Shown here: positions 1 to 5,713 of the stretch, piece after piece
Layout of the letters: each line of letters opens with the position of its first letter
Numbering within the stretch: position 1 is the first letter of the stretch
Assembly: GCA_009924885.1 (NCBI GenBank)
Contig: RFQS01000048.1
Coordinates: 1-11,156 of the forward strand
DNA: 11,156 bases
DNA from: Pseudomonadota bacterium
GTDB lineage: Bacteria > Cyanobacteriota > Vampirovibrionia > LMEP-6097
Reading direction: 5' to 3'
Notes under the pieces: generated by a model
Database searches by the model: none
The model's input: the letters and a program-made list of their open reading frames with translations, nothing else
Told to the model about the DNA's origin: nothing
Position numbers and translations under genes: made by a program

Positions 1-467
1 GGACCATCGTATTCATCGACCAGCACCACGACTTTCATTCCAGTCTTCTGGTGAAGCTTATGGATTAAATCTGTGAAAACTATGTCCACGTAAGGCTTTA
101 AATCTAGCTCAATGCCGTATTCTTCGGCGATATAATTTAGCTGGATTTTAATTCGAGTCTCCATGGTATCGGTCTCACCGACTTGGCTATTAGCCATAGA
201 GAGTTTAATTACGGGGTGCTTTTCCCAAGTATAGTCAGAATCATAGATCCAGAGATTTTCAAAAAGTTCTTTATCGCCTTTAAAAATAGAACTTAGTGTG
301 GAAACGAGTAGTGATTTACCAAAACGGCGTGGGCGAGAGAGGAAGTAGACTGCTTTTTCGGGCTTTATTAATTCATAGAGGTGCTTAGTTTTATCGACGT
401 AAACGAAATTTCCTTCAATAAGGTCTTTGAAAGTTTGGATGCCGATAGGTAGGTCTTTAGGTTTCAA
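1..467 (-). CDS. AAA-ATPase-like protein, N-terminal part (3' end outside window)
   Basis: My translation of the minus strand gives an open frame that runs off the window edge, with 155 complete codons visible. It matches the AAA-ATPase-like family often fused to a PD-(D/E)XK nuclease-like domain (DUF1703). The near-N-terminal LPIGIQTFKDLI and YVDKT (about residues 6-27), the family's modified P-loop RPRRFGKS (residues 45-52) and a Walker B strand VVVLVDEYD ending at residue 154 are all visible. Members of this family usually begin just before LPIG. The only suitable start here is TTG at 465-467, directly behind the rpmA stop and in the same frame, with no clear Shine-Dalgarno, so translational coupling to rpmA is likely. 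The gene is unrelated in function to ribosome assembly and looks like an acquired accessory gene. Family assignment is strong. The biological role of these ATPases is poorly known, and the C-terminal domain cannot be seen. Confidence 0.85.
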   Translation of the reverse strand, partial: MKPKDLPIGIQTFKDLIEGNFVYVDKTKHLYELIKPEKAVYFLSRPRRFGKSLLVSTLSSIFKGDKELFENLWIYDSDYTWEKHPVIKLSMANSQVGETDTMETRIKIQLNYIAEEYGIELDLKPYVDIVFTDLIHKLHQKTGMKVVVLVDEYDG

Positions 468-719
468 TCAAGCTACTTGAACGCCTACGTATTTTCTGCC
501 TTTAGAAACATAAAATTCCACTTTACCATTCGCTACAGCGAATAAAGTATCATCTTTACCGATCATTACGTTAAAGCCAGGGTGAACTTTAGTTCCTCTT
601 TGACGGATTAGAATATTACCAGCTCTAACTACTTCACCAGCGTATTTTTTGACGCCAAGTCTCTTCGACTCCGAATCGCGGCCGTTTTTAGTACTACCTA
701 CACCTTTCTTTGATGCCAT
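468..719 (-). CDS. rpmA: 50S ribosomal protein L27
   Basis: This is an 83-residue protein of normal L27 length. The N-terminus MASKKGVGSTKNGRDSESKR is the conserved L27 tail that reaches toward the peptidyl-transferase centre. It is followed by RLGVKKYAGEVVRAGNILIRQRGTK-type sequence, HPG and IGKDDTLFA. The VVRAGNIL and IGKDDTL wording is closest to cyanobacterial L27 as I remember it. The ATG at 717-719 is the natural start; no strong Shine-Dalgarno precedes it. L27 normally sits immediately downstream of L21 (rplU), but here rplU lies about 2.3 kb away on the opposite strand, with three cell-wall genes between them. The stop codon abuts the start of the ATPase-like gene downstream. The annotation is secure. 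Confidence 0.97.
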   Translation of the reverse strand: MASKKGVGSTKNGRDSESKRLGVKKYAGEVVRAGNILIRQRGTKVHPGFNVMIGKDDTLFAVANGKVEFYVSKGRKYVGVQVA

Positions 720-809
720 AAGAGGAATTATTGTAGCAGATGAGATTTTTTTTGCGAGGATAAAAGCTTAAATTTTTTGGTAGTTAAATACTGATGAAAG
801 ATTATCGTG

Positions 810-818
810 TGATACAAT
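810..818 (+). promoter_or_regulatory. Candidate extended -10 promoter for the 3D-domain gene
   Basis: TGATACAAT has the TGn extension plus a TACAAT hexamer (813-818), a good sigma70-type extended -10. No convincing -35 lies 16-18 bases upstream (only CTGATG at 791-796), which an extended -10 can tolerate. It would start transcription near 825 and give a leader of about 80 nt with a nested hairpin. This is inferred from consensus only. Confidence 0.4.
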
Positions 819-836
819 CTGCTCTGAAGCTCAAAG

Positions 837-888
837 AAGACCAAAGTGAAAATAAGCAAACATAAAACCCTGCTTATACAAAGGTCTT
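837..888 (+). promoter_or_regulatory. Nested stem-loop in the leader of the 3D-domain gene
   Basis: AAGACC (837-842) pairs with GGTCTT (883-888), and inside it ATAAGCA (852-858) pairs with TGCTTAT (871-877), leaving a 12-nt apical loop and an asymmetric internal loop. The outer stem ends just before the AAAGGAG ribosome binding site (891-897), so the structure could affect translation. It lacks a terminal U-run, so it is not a standard terminator. It matches no riboswitch class I can name. Confidence 0.4.
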
Positions 889-906
889 TAAAAGGAGATT
901 AGAAAT

Positions 907-1494
907 ATGAGTCATATTGGATTCTCTTTAGTAATGGTTTTGATGATATCTAGCCTGTTTGACATTAGTCATCCGCTGTTCAGTAAGACTGATTCTGAAC
1001 AAAAAGAAATTATTTCAGAGGTAAGAGCTGATAATTTTGCAAATGAGGCTGTCGCTACATTCTACGTACCAGGCGGAAGAAATAACACTGGAGTTTTAGG
1101 AACTAAAGATCGCAAAGGTAATAGTTTGATAGGACACCGCGTGGAAGACGTTCTAACTAAATTAATAGAACTCAAAGCAGAAGGACTTTCCAAGAGAAGA
1201 GCTTTAGCGAGACTGAAAGATGAAGATCCATATATAGGTATTGCAGCGGATCATACTCACCCTAAAAATACCTATGGGACTATGGTTGCTATCGACTCTG
1301 AAACCTTGACCGAGAAATTTAAATTAAAAGAAATCTATGAGGATTTAGAGTTTAAAGAACTTCACGCACGCATAGTTGATACGGGTGGAGCCTTCATTGG
1401 GAATGGGTCTCTGAAGATAGATATCGCACTAGCCAGTCTAGATATGGCTTATGCGATAGGTCGGGTTAAACTGAGTTTGGTTTATGTGGGGTAA
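907..1494 (+). CDS. 3D (Asp-Asp-Asp) domain cell-wall protein, probable lytic transglycosylase-like
   Basis: This is a 195-residue protein. Residues 5-20 form a hydrophobic segment that is probably a signal peptide or membrane anchor, although it lacks the usual Lys/Arg before it. The C-terminal half matches the 3D double-psi beta-barrel domain. VAID (Asp130), VDTGGAFIGNG (Asp158) and KIDIAL (Asp172) supply the three conserved aspartates, and the protein ends in the expected GRVKLSLVYV strand. In related enzymes (MltA, Rpf/YabE-type 3D domains) the DTGG aspartate is catalytic in cleaving peptidoglycan glycan strands. The AAAGGAG (891-897) ribosome site nine bases before ATG fixes the start. 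Unlike the three neighbouring hydrolases, it has no NPFAFLF motif, so it probably reaches the envelope by a different route. The fold call is good; the exact reaction is inferred. Confidence 0.8.
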   Translation: MSHIGFSLVMVLMISSLFDISHPLFSKTDSEQKEIISEVRADNFANEAVATFYVPGGRNNTGVLGTKDRKGNSLIGHRVEDVLTKLIELKAEGLSKRRALARLKDEDPYIGIAADHTHPKNTYGTMVAIDSETLTEKFKLKEIYEDLEFKELHARIVDTGGAFIGNGSLKIDIALASLDMAYAIGRVKLSLVYVG

Positions 1495-1517
1495 AGTTTT
1501 TAGGCTATAAGTAAAAA

Positions 1518-2105
1518 TTAGGCGAAGCTAGCTAGCTCTTTATTTCCAGCTGTGTTAAAGGTATGGTTACCGACCACTACGTTATTTACATTCTGTGAAG
1601 AATCATTAAAAGCATATCCTGCTCTAAAACCAGTTGCTGCCATTAATTTATTAATTTGATCATCTGTTTTCCCAGCTTTCTTTAACTCCGATTTGAGTTG
1701 ATCTGGGTTTAAAGCTAAATTCAAAGCCCGTAAAGCTTTTTCTTTATTTGCAGCAGAAATCTCAGCGTTTAATTTACCTTGAGCATAAGGCTGGTATTGA
1801 TTTTTAGCAGAGATGATCTCAGTAAGACTACTACCTTTAGCGTTAAATTCACCGGCTTTGATCTTGCCCGATTTAATTAAATCTTGCCTATTTAAAACTG
1901 ATTTAGCAACCAAAGCCATACCTAGAACGCCTTCCCCACCAGCTTCTGCGTGCATTAGTTTTAGTAAAAGTTCTTTTTCATTTTCAGGCAAATTGCTTAC
2001 TTGACCGTTATTTATTGCGCCAGAGGTATTGGTGCTTGCTGTAGTGTTTGTGGTGGAGCTGCCCGAATTAGTAAATAAAAAAGCAAAGGGATTAAAATAC
2101 GTCAT
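1518..2105 (-). CDS. SleB-type cell wall hydrolase with N-terminal NPFAFLF tag
   Basis: This is a 195-residue protein. Residues 47-72 (LLKLMHAEAGGEGVLGMALV followed by AKSVLNR) match the SleB/CwlJ-type Hydrolase_2 domain, where the glutamate of the AEA motif (Glu54) is the likely catalytic acid of the lytic transglycosylase reaction. Later family marks are NQYQPY (residues 102-107), a Gly-Tyr-Ala-Phe-Asn segment around 163-167, and VVGNHTFN (177-184). The N-terminus reads MTYFNPFAFLF and is followed by about 25 S/T/N/G-rich residues. It is not a Sec signal peptide, and the same motif opens two other hydrolases nearby. ATG at 2103-2105 is preceded by AAGG at good spacing. The gene converges on the 3D-domain gene with 23 bases between. 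In non-sporulating bacteria, SleB-type enzymes remodel walls or attack those of others. Family assignment is strong; the tag's role is inferred. Confidence 0.87.
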   Translation of the reverse strand: MTYFNPFAFLFTNSGSSTTNTTASTNTSGAINNGQVSNLPENEKELLLKLMHAEAGGEGVLGMALVAKSVLNRQDLIKSGKIKAGEFNAKGSSLTEIISAKNQYQPYAQGKLNAEISAANKEKALRALNLALNPDQLKSELKKAGKTDDQINKLMAATGFRAGYAFNDSSQNVNNVVVGNHTFNTAGNKELASFA

Positions 2106-2170
2106 ATTACCTTAAATATTCCTTCCTAATATAAAGCATTGCTTGAGACTATTTTGACGATTAGCTCTAA

Positions 2171-2866
2171 TTACACTGTTGTCAAAATTTTATTATTAGT
2201 TACACCTGCAACTTGATTGCTTGAATTTAGGGTACTAGCAATTTGATTCATAGCATCTTTAGTATCAAAACTCAGCTTAGTTCCATCCGAGCGAATAACT
2301 TCTGCATGGAGGTGAGGACCAGAAGTTCTACCTGTACTGTTCATTCCATATCCACCTATCTGTGCACCAGGAGCAACCGAATCACCTGTTTTCAAAACTT
2401 GACCATCCGGTAATTTTACTTGCCCATTGGAAACGGTTCCCTTCTCCAAATGAGCTATTCTGAGCTTAGTACCATCTGCATACCTCAGGACTAAACTATG
2501 ACCATAGCCACCTTCGTTTTCTTTAATAGACTCAACGACAGCAGTACCACCTGGATTTAATACTGGAACACCAACGCCATTTTCCTTAACTAGCTTCTTA
2601 ATCAATGCATGATTTGGTGCATAGTCTATAGCATTATAACCATGATCGTGTGTCCGTCCAGTCTGCACCTCACTAGCATATTGACCAAAAAAAGCCTTCT
2701 TCATGGCCTCTTTCGGATTACTATTACCCTGAAAAAGGCTAACCAAGTTACTAGAGACCTGTGGATTACTATTAACAGCTACATTAGGACTACTCGTATT
2801 AGGATTAACCGTAGCAACCTGCTGATCATTAAAAAGAAACGCAAAAGGGTTAAATGTAAGTGTCAT
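2171..2866 (-). CDS. M23 family peptidase with N-terminal NPFAFLF tag
   Basis: This is a 231-residue zinc metallopeptidase of the LytM/M23 fold, expected to cut peptide cross-links in peptidoglycan. The sequence shows a first metal site around His75-Asp81 (THDHGYNAIDYAP), the central strand pair YGHSLVLRYADGTKLRIAHL (residues 121-140), GDSVAPGAQIGGYG (161-174), and TGRTSGPHLHAEV (178-190) with the HxH pair His185/His187. The first site is odd: M23 usually has HxxxD, whereas here five residues separate His75 and Asp81 (or His73 is used). The N-terminus MTLTFNPFAFLFN replaces a signal peptide and leads into an N/S/P/V-rich linker to about residue 45. It is preceded by a good minus-strand promoter but only a weak ribosome site. 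It is transcribed toward the SleB-type gene 65 bases downstream and may share a transcript with it. Confidence 0.9.
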   Translation of the reverse strand: MTLTFNPFAFLFNDQQVATVNPNTSSPNVAVNSNPQVSSNLVSLFQGNSNPKEAMKKAFFGQYASEVQTGRTHDHGYNAIDYAPNHALIKKLVKENGVGVPVLNPGGTAVVESIKENEGGYGHSLVLRYADGTKLRIAHLEKGTVSNGQVKLPDGQVLKTGDSVAPGAQIGGYGMNSTGRTSGPHLHAEVIRSDGTKLSFDTKDAMNQIASTLNSSNQVAGVTNNKILTTV

Positions 2867-2913
2867 ATCAAATTATCCATATTAAATAAACTTCAAGCTA
2901 ATCATTACAAAGT

Positions 2914-2941
2914 AATATAGACAGAATAATTGACATAGCAA
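2914..2941 (-). promoter_or_regulatory. Candidate sigma70 promoter for the M23 peptidase gene
   Basis: Reading the minus strand, TTGCTA (2936-2941) and TATATT (2914-2919) are separated by 16 bases, placing the start of transcription near 2907, about 40 bases before the ATG. Its -35 lies directly against the -35 of the opposing rplU promoter. Consensus-based only. Confidence 0.45.
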
Positions 2942-2960
2942 ATGACCTCTGAAAGATAAT
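2930..2960 (+). promoter_or_regulatory. rplU: Candidate sigma70 promoter for rplU
   Basis: A perfect TTGACA (2930-2935) is followed by GATAAT (2955-2960) with a somewhat long 19-base spacer. Transcription would start near 2967, about 50 bases before the rplU ATG. No clear Shine-Dalgarno precedes rplU. Confidence 0.5.
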
Positions 2961-3017
2961 AAAATAAAAACAAAAATGACTTCTTTAATATAAATCAATG
3001 ATAAAATTAACAATCTT

Positions 3018-3326
3018 ATGTATGCAGTAGTTGAAATATCTGGCAAACAATTTAAAGTTGAAGAAGGTAGATTTATAGATATAGATCTTCAAAATACTGA
3101 TTCCCCTGATTTTACTTTTGATAAAGTCTTATTAGTTTCAAAAGATGGTAATATCAAAGCTGGCAGCCCTTTTCTTGCAGGAGCAAGCATTAAGGCTAAA
3201 TTAATTAAAGATTTTAAAGACAAAAAAGTTCTAATTTTCAAGCAAAGACCTAAAAAAGGAACTAGACTAAAGCAAGGTCATAGACAGCAATATACTCGCG
3301 TAATGATCGAGAAAATTGAAGCGTAA
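3018..3326 (+). CDS. rplU: 50S ribosomal protein L21
   Basis: This is a 102-residue protein of normal L21 length. The start MYAVVEISGKQFKVEEGRFI is the conserved L21 N-terminus. The C-terminal half contains KVLIFKQRPKKGTRLKQGHR and QQYTRVMIEKI, the conserved basic segment that binds 23S rRNA. L21 is normally cotranscribed with L27 (rpmA). Here it stands alone on the plus strand, flanked on both sides by NPFAFLF-tagged hydrolase genes on the minus strand, with rpmA about 2.3 kb away. It is convergent with the NlpC/P60-like gene, with only 17 bases between stop codons. It has its own promoter candidate upstream. The annotation is secure. Confidence 0.97.
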   Translation: MYAVVEISGKQFKVEEGRFIDIDLQNTDSPDFTFDKVLLVSKDGNIKAGSPFLAGASIKAKLIKDFKDKKVLIFKQRPKKGTRLKQGHRQQYTRVMIEKIEA

Positions 3327-3343
3327 TAGTGTTTGTCTACTTA

Positions 3344-4186
3344 TTAAACATTTGCTAATTCTTTTTTCATTTCTTTAAATACTAAAGCTCCGACATTTGC
3401 TGCTACATTGTTTCTGCTTGCAGGATTATTAGCCTGTTCCGCTCTTTGTATTACGTCTGCGTTAAATGTAGCTAAGGTTAAGTTCTTATTAGGTTTCAAA
3501 TAATCTGCTAAATTATAATCTTTTTTATCAGTACCAATGCCACTATTATTTCCTTCCTCCACAGACTTATTAAAATAATGCGGTCCCAATATTTCAAATT
3601 TTACATTTCCCTGCTCATCTTTCCACGCACGTGAAATTATGGCAACATGTCCTTCACCTTTACCAGTCTTATCATTAGTACCAGAATATGTAAACATCTT
3701 CCCAGCAAGCTCTTTATTGATCTCCTCAGATGATTTACCTTTAAGAGAGTTAACATATGCTTCGTCTACTTTAAAACCCTTGCCTAGACCCGCCTTTTCT
3801 ATCGCTCCAGAAAACCCCGCTGTTCTTTCTGCCGTAGTACCTTTGTTGACATAAGCATAATCCTTCAAGGGTTCAAGCTTTGCAAAATCTTCTTTAGTTA
3901 AATAATTCTTTAGAAAATTCCAAGGACCAGTAACACAATCCATACCTTTAGAATTAGTCGGGTCTGTTCTTTGATATGTATAACCATCAGTAACCGCTGC
4001 TTGGTAGAATTGTTTTGCAGAATTCACTAAAGCACTACTATCAGAATTAGCTTGATTAAGTAGAGGCACTGGCTGAGTATTATTTATTTGAACCAGAGGA
4101 TCAGTGCTATTTGTATTTGTTTGATTAGTTGTATTCTCAAACAAAAAAGCAAATGGATTAAAATTTGAAAAATTTAGCGTCGCCAT
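3344..4186 (-). CDS. NlpC/P60-like cysteine hydrolase with N-terminal NPFAFLF tag
   Basis: This is a 280-residue protein. It opens with MATLNFSNFNPFAFLFENT, then an N/T/Q-rich linker to about residue 50. The middle resembles the papain-like NlpC/P60 peptidoglycan hydrolases: GYTYQRTDPTNSKGMDC places a nucleophile-like Cys84 at the head of a helix (MDCVTGPWNFLKNYL), and GEGHVAIISRAW gives a His180 on a strand. Polar His203 in ILGPHYF could be the third residue. Canonical NlpC proteins read DCSGLV, and here it is DCVTGPW, so the domain is divergent and could instead be a CHAP-type or other amidase relative. The gene lies 75 bases downstream of the 434-residue unknown gene on the same strand, and the two may be cotranscribed. 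Catalytic residues are inferred from the pattern; the shared N-terminal motif with two clear peptidoglycan hydrolases supports the assignment. Confidence 0.68.
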   Translation of the reverse strand: MATLNFSNFNPFAFLFENTTNQTNTNSTDPLVQINNTQPVPLLNQANSDSSALVNSAKQFYQAAVTDGYTYQRTDPTNSKGMDCVTGPWNFLKNYLTKEDFAKLEPLKDYAYVNKGTTAERTAGFSGAIEKAGLGKGFKVDEAYVNSLKGKSSEEINKELAGKMFTYSGTNDKTGKGEGHVAIISRAWKDEQGNVKFEILGPHYFNKSVEEGNNSGIGTDKKDYNLADYLKPNKNLTLATFNADVIQRAEQANNPASRNNVAANVGALVFKEMKKELANV

Positions 4187-4261
4187 AAACTTTTAAGACC
4201 TTTAATATACATAGAGAAAGAATGAATCAGTATCTTTTTGACTATAATTAAATAATTGAGA

Positions 4262-5566
4262 TCAAGCAACCCCACTAAAACCACGCAAAGCAGGCTGAAA
4301 CACATTCTCTTTTACCACATTAGCAGCCCTACCCACTTGATACATACCATTCTGAACAGCTGGCTTCGCTTTATCTAAAACCTTCTGCCCCTCCTCCACC
4401 AGTATTTGTCCTTGTTCTTTCAGCTTCTTTTGATGGAACCTAGTTTCCATAGAATACTGGTCCACACTGGACAAACCTTTTCTCGAATCACCTAAAACTC
4501 TATCACCGACCCTAATCTCTAAGTCGTCTAAGGATGGTTTTATATCCGTCCAAGAATCAGAGCCTTTTTTAATCTTTTCTAACTTCTCTAGAGACACCGA
4601 GGTTTTATTCGCTCTATTATATTCTTTTAAAGCAGTGTTAATTTTTACGAGTTCGTCTGCATCAGTAGTTTCTAAAAGATCTTTAAAGCTACGCTCAGTA
4701 CCATCTATTTGAATTTTCTTATCAGATAGATCTTTCCATGTATCGAAATCTTTCTGCTGTGCAATCAAATCTTTAGCATTTAAATCTTTTAGCTTATCTC
4801 CTATTTTTAATTCAAAGTTTTTTTGAGTATTTTTGATCGCTTCTTCTAGACTATCATTCTGATAACCCTTCTTACGGACCTGTTTCAGAGCATCGGTCAT
4901 ACTTAACTCTTTAAAGGTATCGCCATCTTTAAACTTCACTGTAAGATTTTTCAGATCATTCCAGTAATCTGCTTTAGTTATTTTACTGAGATCACCTCCG
5001 AGTAGATCATCAGCAATATTTAGACCTTTCGTATTAGCTTTAGCAGCATCAAAAGCAGTACTAAAACCCTTATTAAGGTCACCTATACTAGCAACTGTAC
5101 TCTTAGCTGTACTAAAGGCTTTATTTAATCTGGTCAAATCTACCGCAGCACCTAAAACTGGAACTGCTGAGCCGAAATAAGTAGCAGCTTCAAACATAGT
5201 ACCAATACCAAAAGTGCCATCCTGCAAAGCTCTAGTAATAATAGAAATGCCTGAAGTCAGGTCAGTAACAGCATCTAGAGGATTAACTAGCGACTTTACC
5301 ATACTACCAGCTATGCCCGCCCAAGAATCTACTTTCGCTCCAGCATCAAATGCGGCAAAGGTCTCACCAACAGTAGCTGCACGAAGGAAATCACCGATAG
5401 CACCAATGAAGCCATCATTTTGTTTCTTCGGATCCGTATATTGACTGAATATATCATTCTGCTCAGAAACATCAAAAATGCCAAGAGTATCAGTAATATT
5501 ATCGATCTCAGTAGTTAATAACCCTGGTCCTAAATTATTTAAACGCATTCCACTTAAAAAACTCAT
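4262..5566 (-). CDS. Unknown 434-residue protein with hydrophobic N-terminal third and W-x-D-L repeats
   Basis: I do not recognise this protein. The frame is open from a TTG at 5570-5572, but the ATG at 5564-5566 is the better start because an AGG-containing ribosome site (5573-5575) lies six bases before it. Residues about 82-150 are hydrophobic and glycine/alanine-rich, including SAVPVLGAAVDLTRL (133-147), a phrase like those in linkers of polymorphic toxins. Residues 200-360 are charged and appear to hold degenerate repeats: YWNDL (201-205), TWKDL (276-280) and SWTDI (338-342), each followed by a strand-like segment with I/V-K and a Gly-Asp or Asp-Gly turn. The last 60 residues are probably helical. 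There is no Sec signal peptide. It is divergent from the 230-residue gene and upstream of the NlpC/P60-like gene. A secreted effector or translocator is possible but unproven. Confidence 0.75.
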   Translation of the reverse strand: MSFLSGMRLNNLGPGLLTTEIDNITDTLGIFDVSEQNDIFSQYTDPKKQNDGFIGAIGDFLRAATVGETFAAFDAGAKVDSWAGIAGSMVKSLVNPLDAVTDLTSGISIITRALQDGTFGIGTMFEAATYFGSAVPVLGAAVDLTRLNKAFSTAKSTVASIGDLNKGFSTAFDAAKANTKGLNIADDLLGGDLSKITKADYWNDLKNLTVKFKDGDTFKELSMTDALKQVRKKGYQNDSLEEAIKNTQKNFELKIGDKLKDLNAKDLIAQQKDFDTWKDLSDKKIQIDGTERSFKDLLETTDADELVKINTALKEYNRANKTSVSLEKLEKIKKGSDSWTDIKPSLDDLEIRVGDRVLGDSRKGLSSVDQYSMETRFHQKKLKEQGQILVEEGQKVLDKAKPAVQNGMYQVGRAANVVKENVFQPALRGFSGVA

Positions 5567-5572
5567 ATTCAA

Positions 5573-5575
5573 CCT
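5573..5575 (-). promoter_or_regulatory. Ribosome binding site deciding the 434-residue gene's start
   Basis: On the minus strand, AGG (within ACAGGTT) ends six bases before the ATG at 5564-5566, but directly abuts the upstream TTG at 5570-5572. This spacing favours the ATG over the longer TTG reading. Confidence 0.55.
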
Positions 5576-5625
5576 GTCAATATAAATATGAGTTTCAGAA
5601 TTTATTTACATAAATTTTATATTTC

Positions 5626-5653
5626 AAAAACATGTAAATACTTTCATGTTTTT
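5626..5653. repeat. Perfect 9-bp inverted repeat between divergent genes
   Basis: AAAAACATG (5626-5634) is matched exactly by CATGTTTTT (5645-5653), with a 10-base spacer. It lies between the 5' ends of the 434-residue gene (minus) and the 230-residue gene (plus). This position suits an operator or shared regulator site better than a terminator. It could also form an RNA hairpin in either transcript's leader. Confidence 0.45.
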
Positions 5654-5713
5654 AACATTGTACTAATCACGATGAGTAATCGAAAAATTATTCACTCTAA
5701 AGATTAAAACATT

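Noticed and set aside
462..473. TGA recoded as an amino acid, giving an L27-ATPase fusion
   Set aside because: Other genes here also end on TGA (for example 4262-4264 on the minus strand) and L27 has its normal length, so TGA is most simply a stop.
1496..1540. Terminator between the convergent 3D-domain and SleB-type genes
   Set aside because: Only weak A/T complementarity (TTTTTA...TAAAAA) and a GCTAGCTAGC run inside the coding end are present; no stable GC stem with a U-run.
2609..2920. 103-codon plus-strand ORF opposite the M23 gene
   Set aside because: It lies antisense to a clear M23 peptidase, has low-complexity I/K/R-rich composition and no ribosome site; a shadow frame.
1518..4186. 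Prophage lysis or tail module
   Set aside because: There is no holin, capsid, terminase, tail or integrase gene. Three separate hydrolases with a shared N-terminal tag and ribosomal genes in between do not fit a phage cassette.
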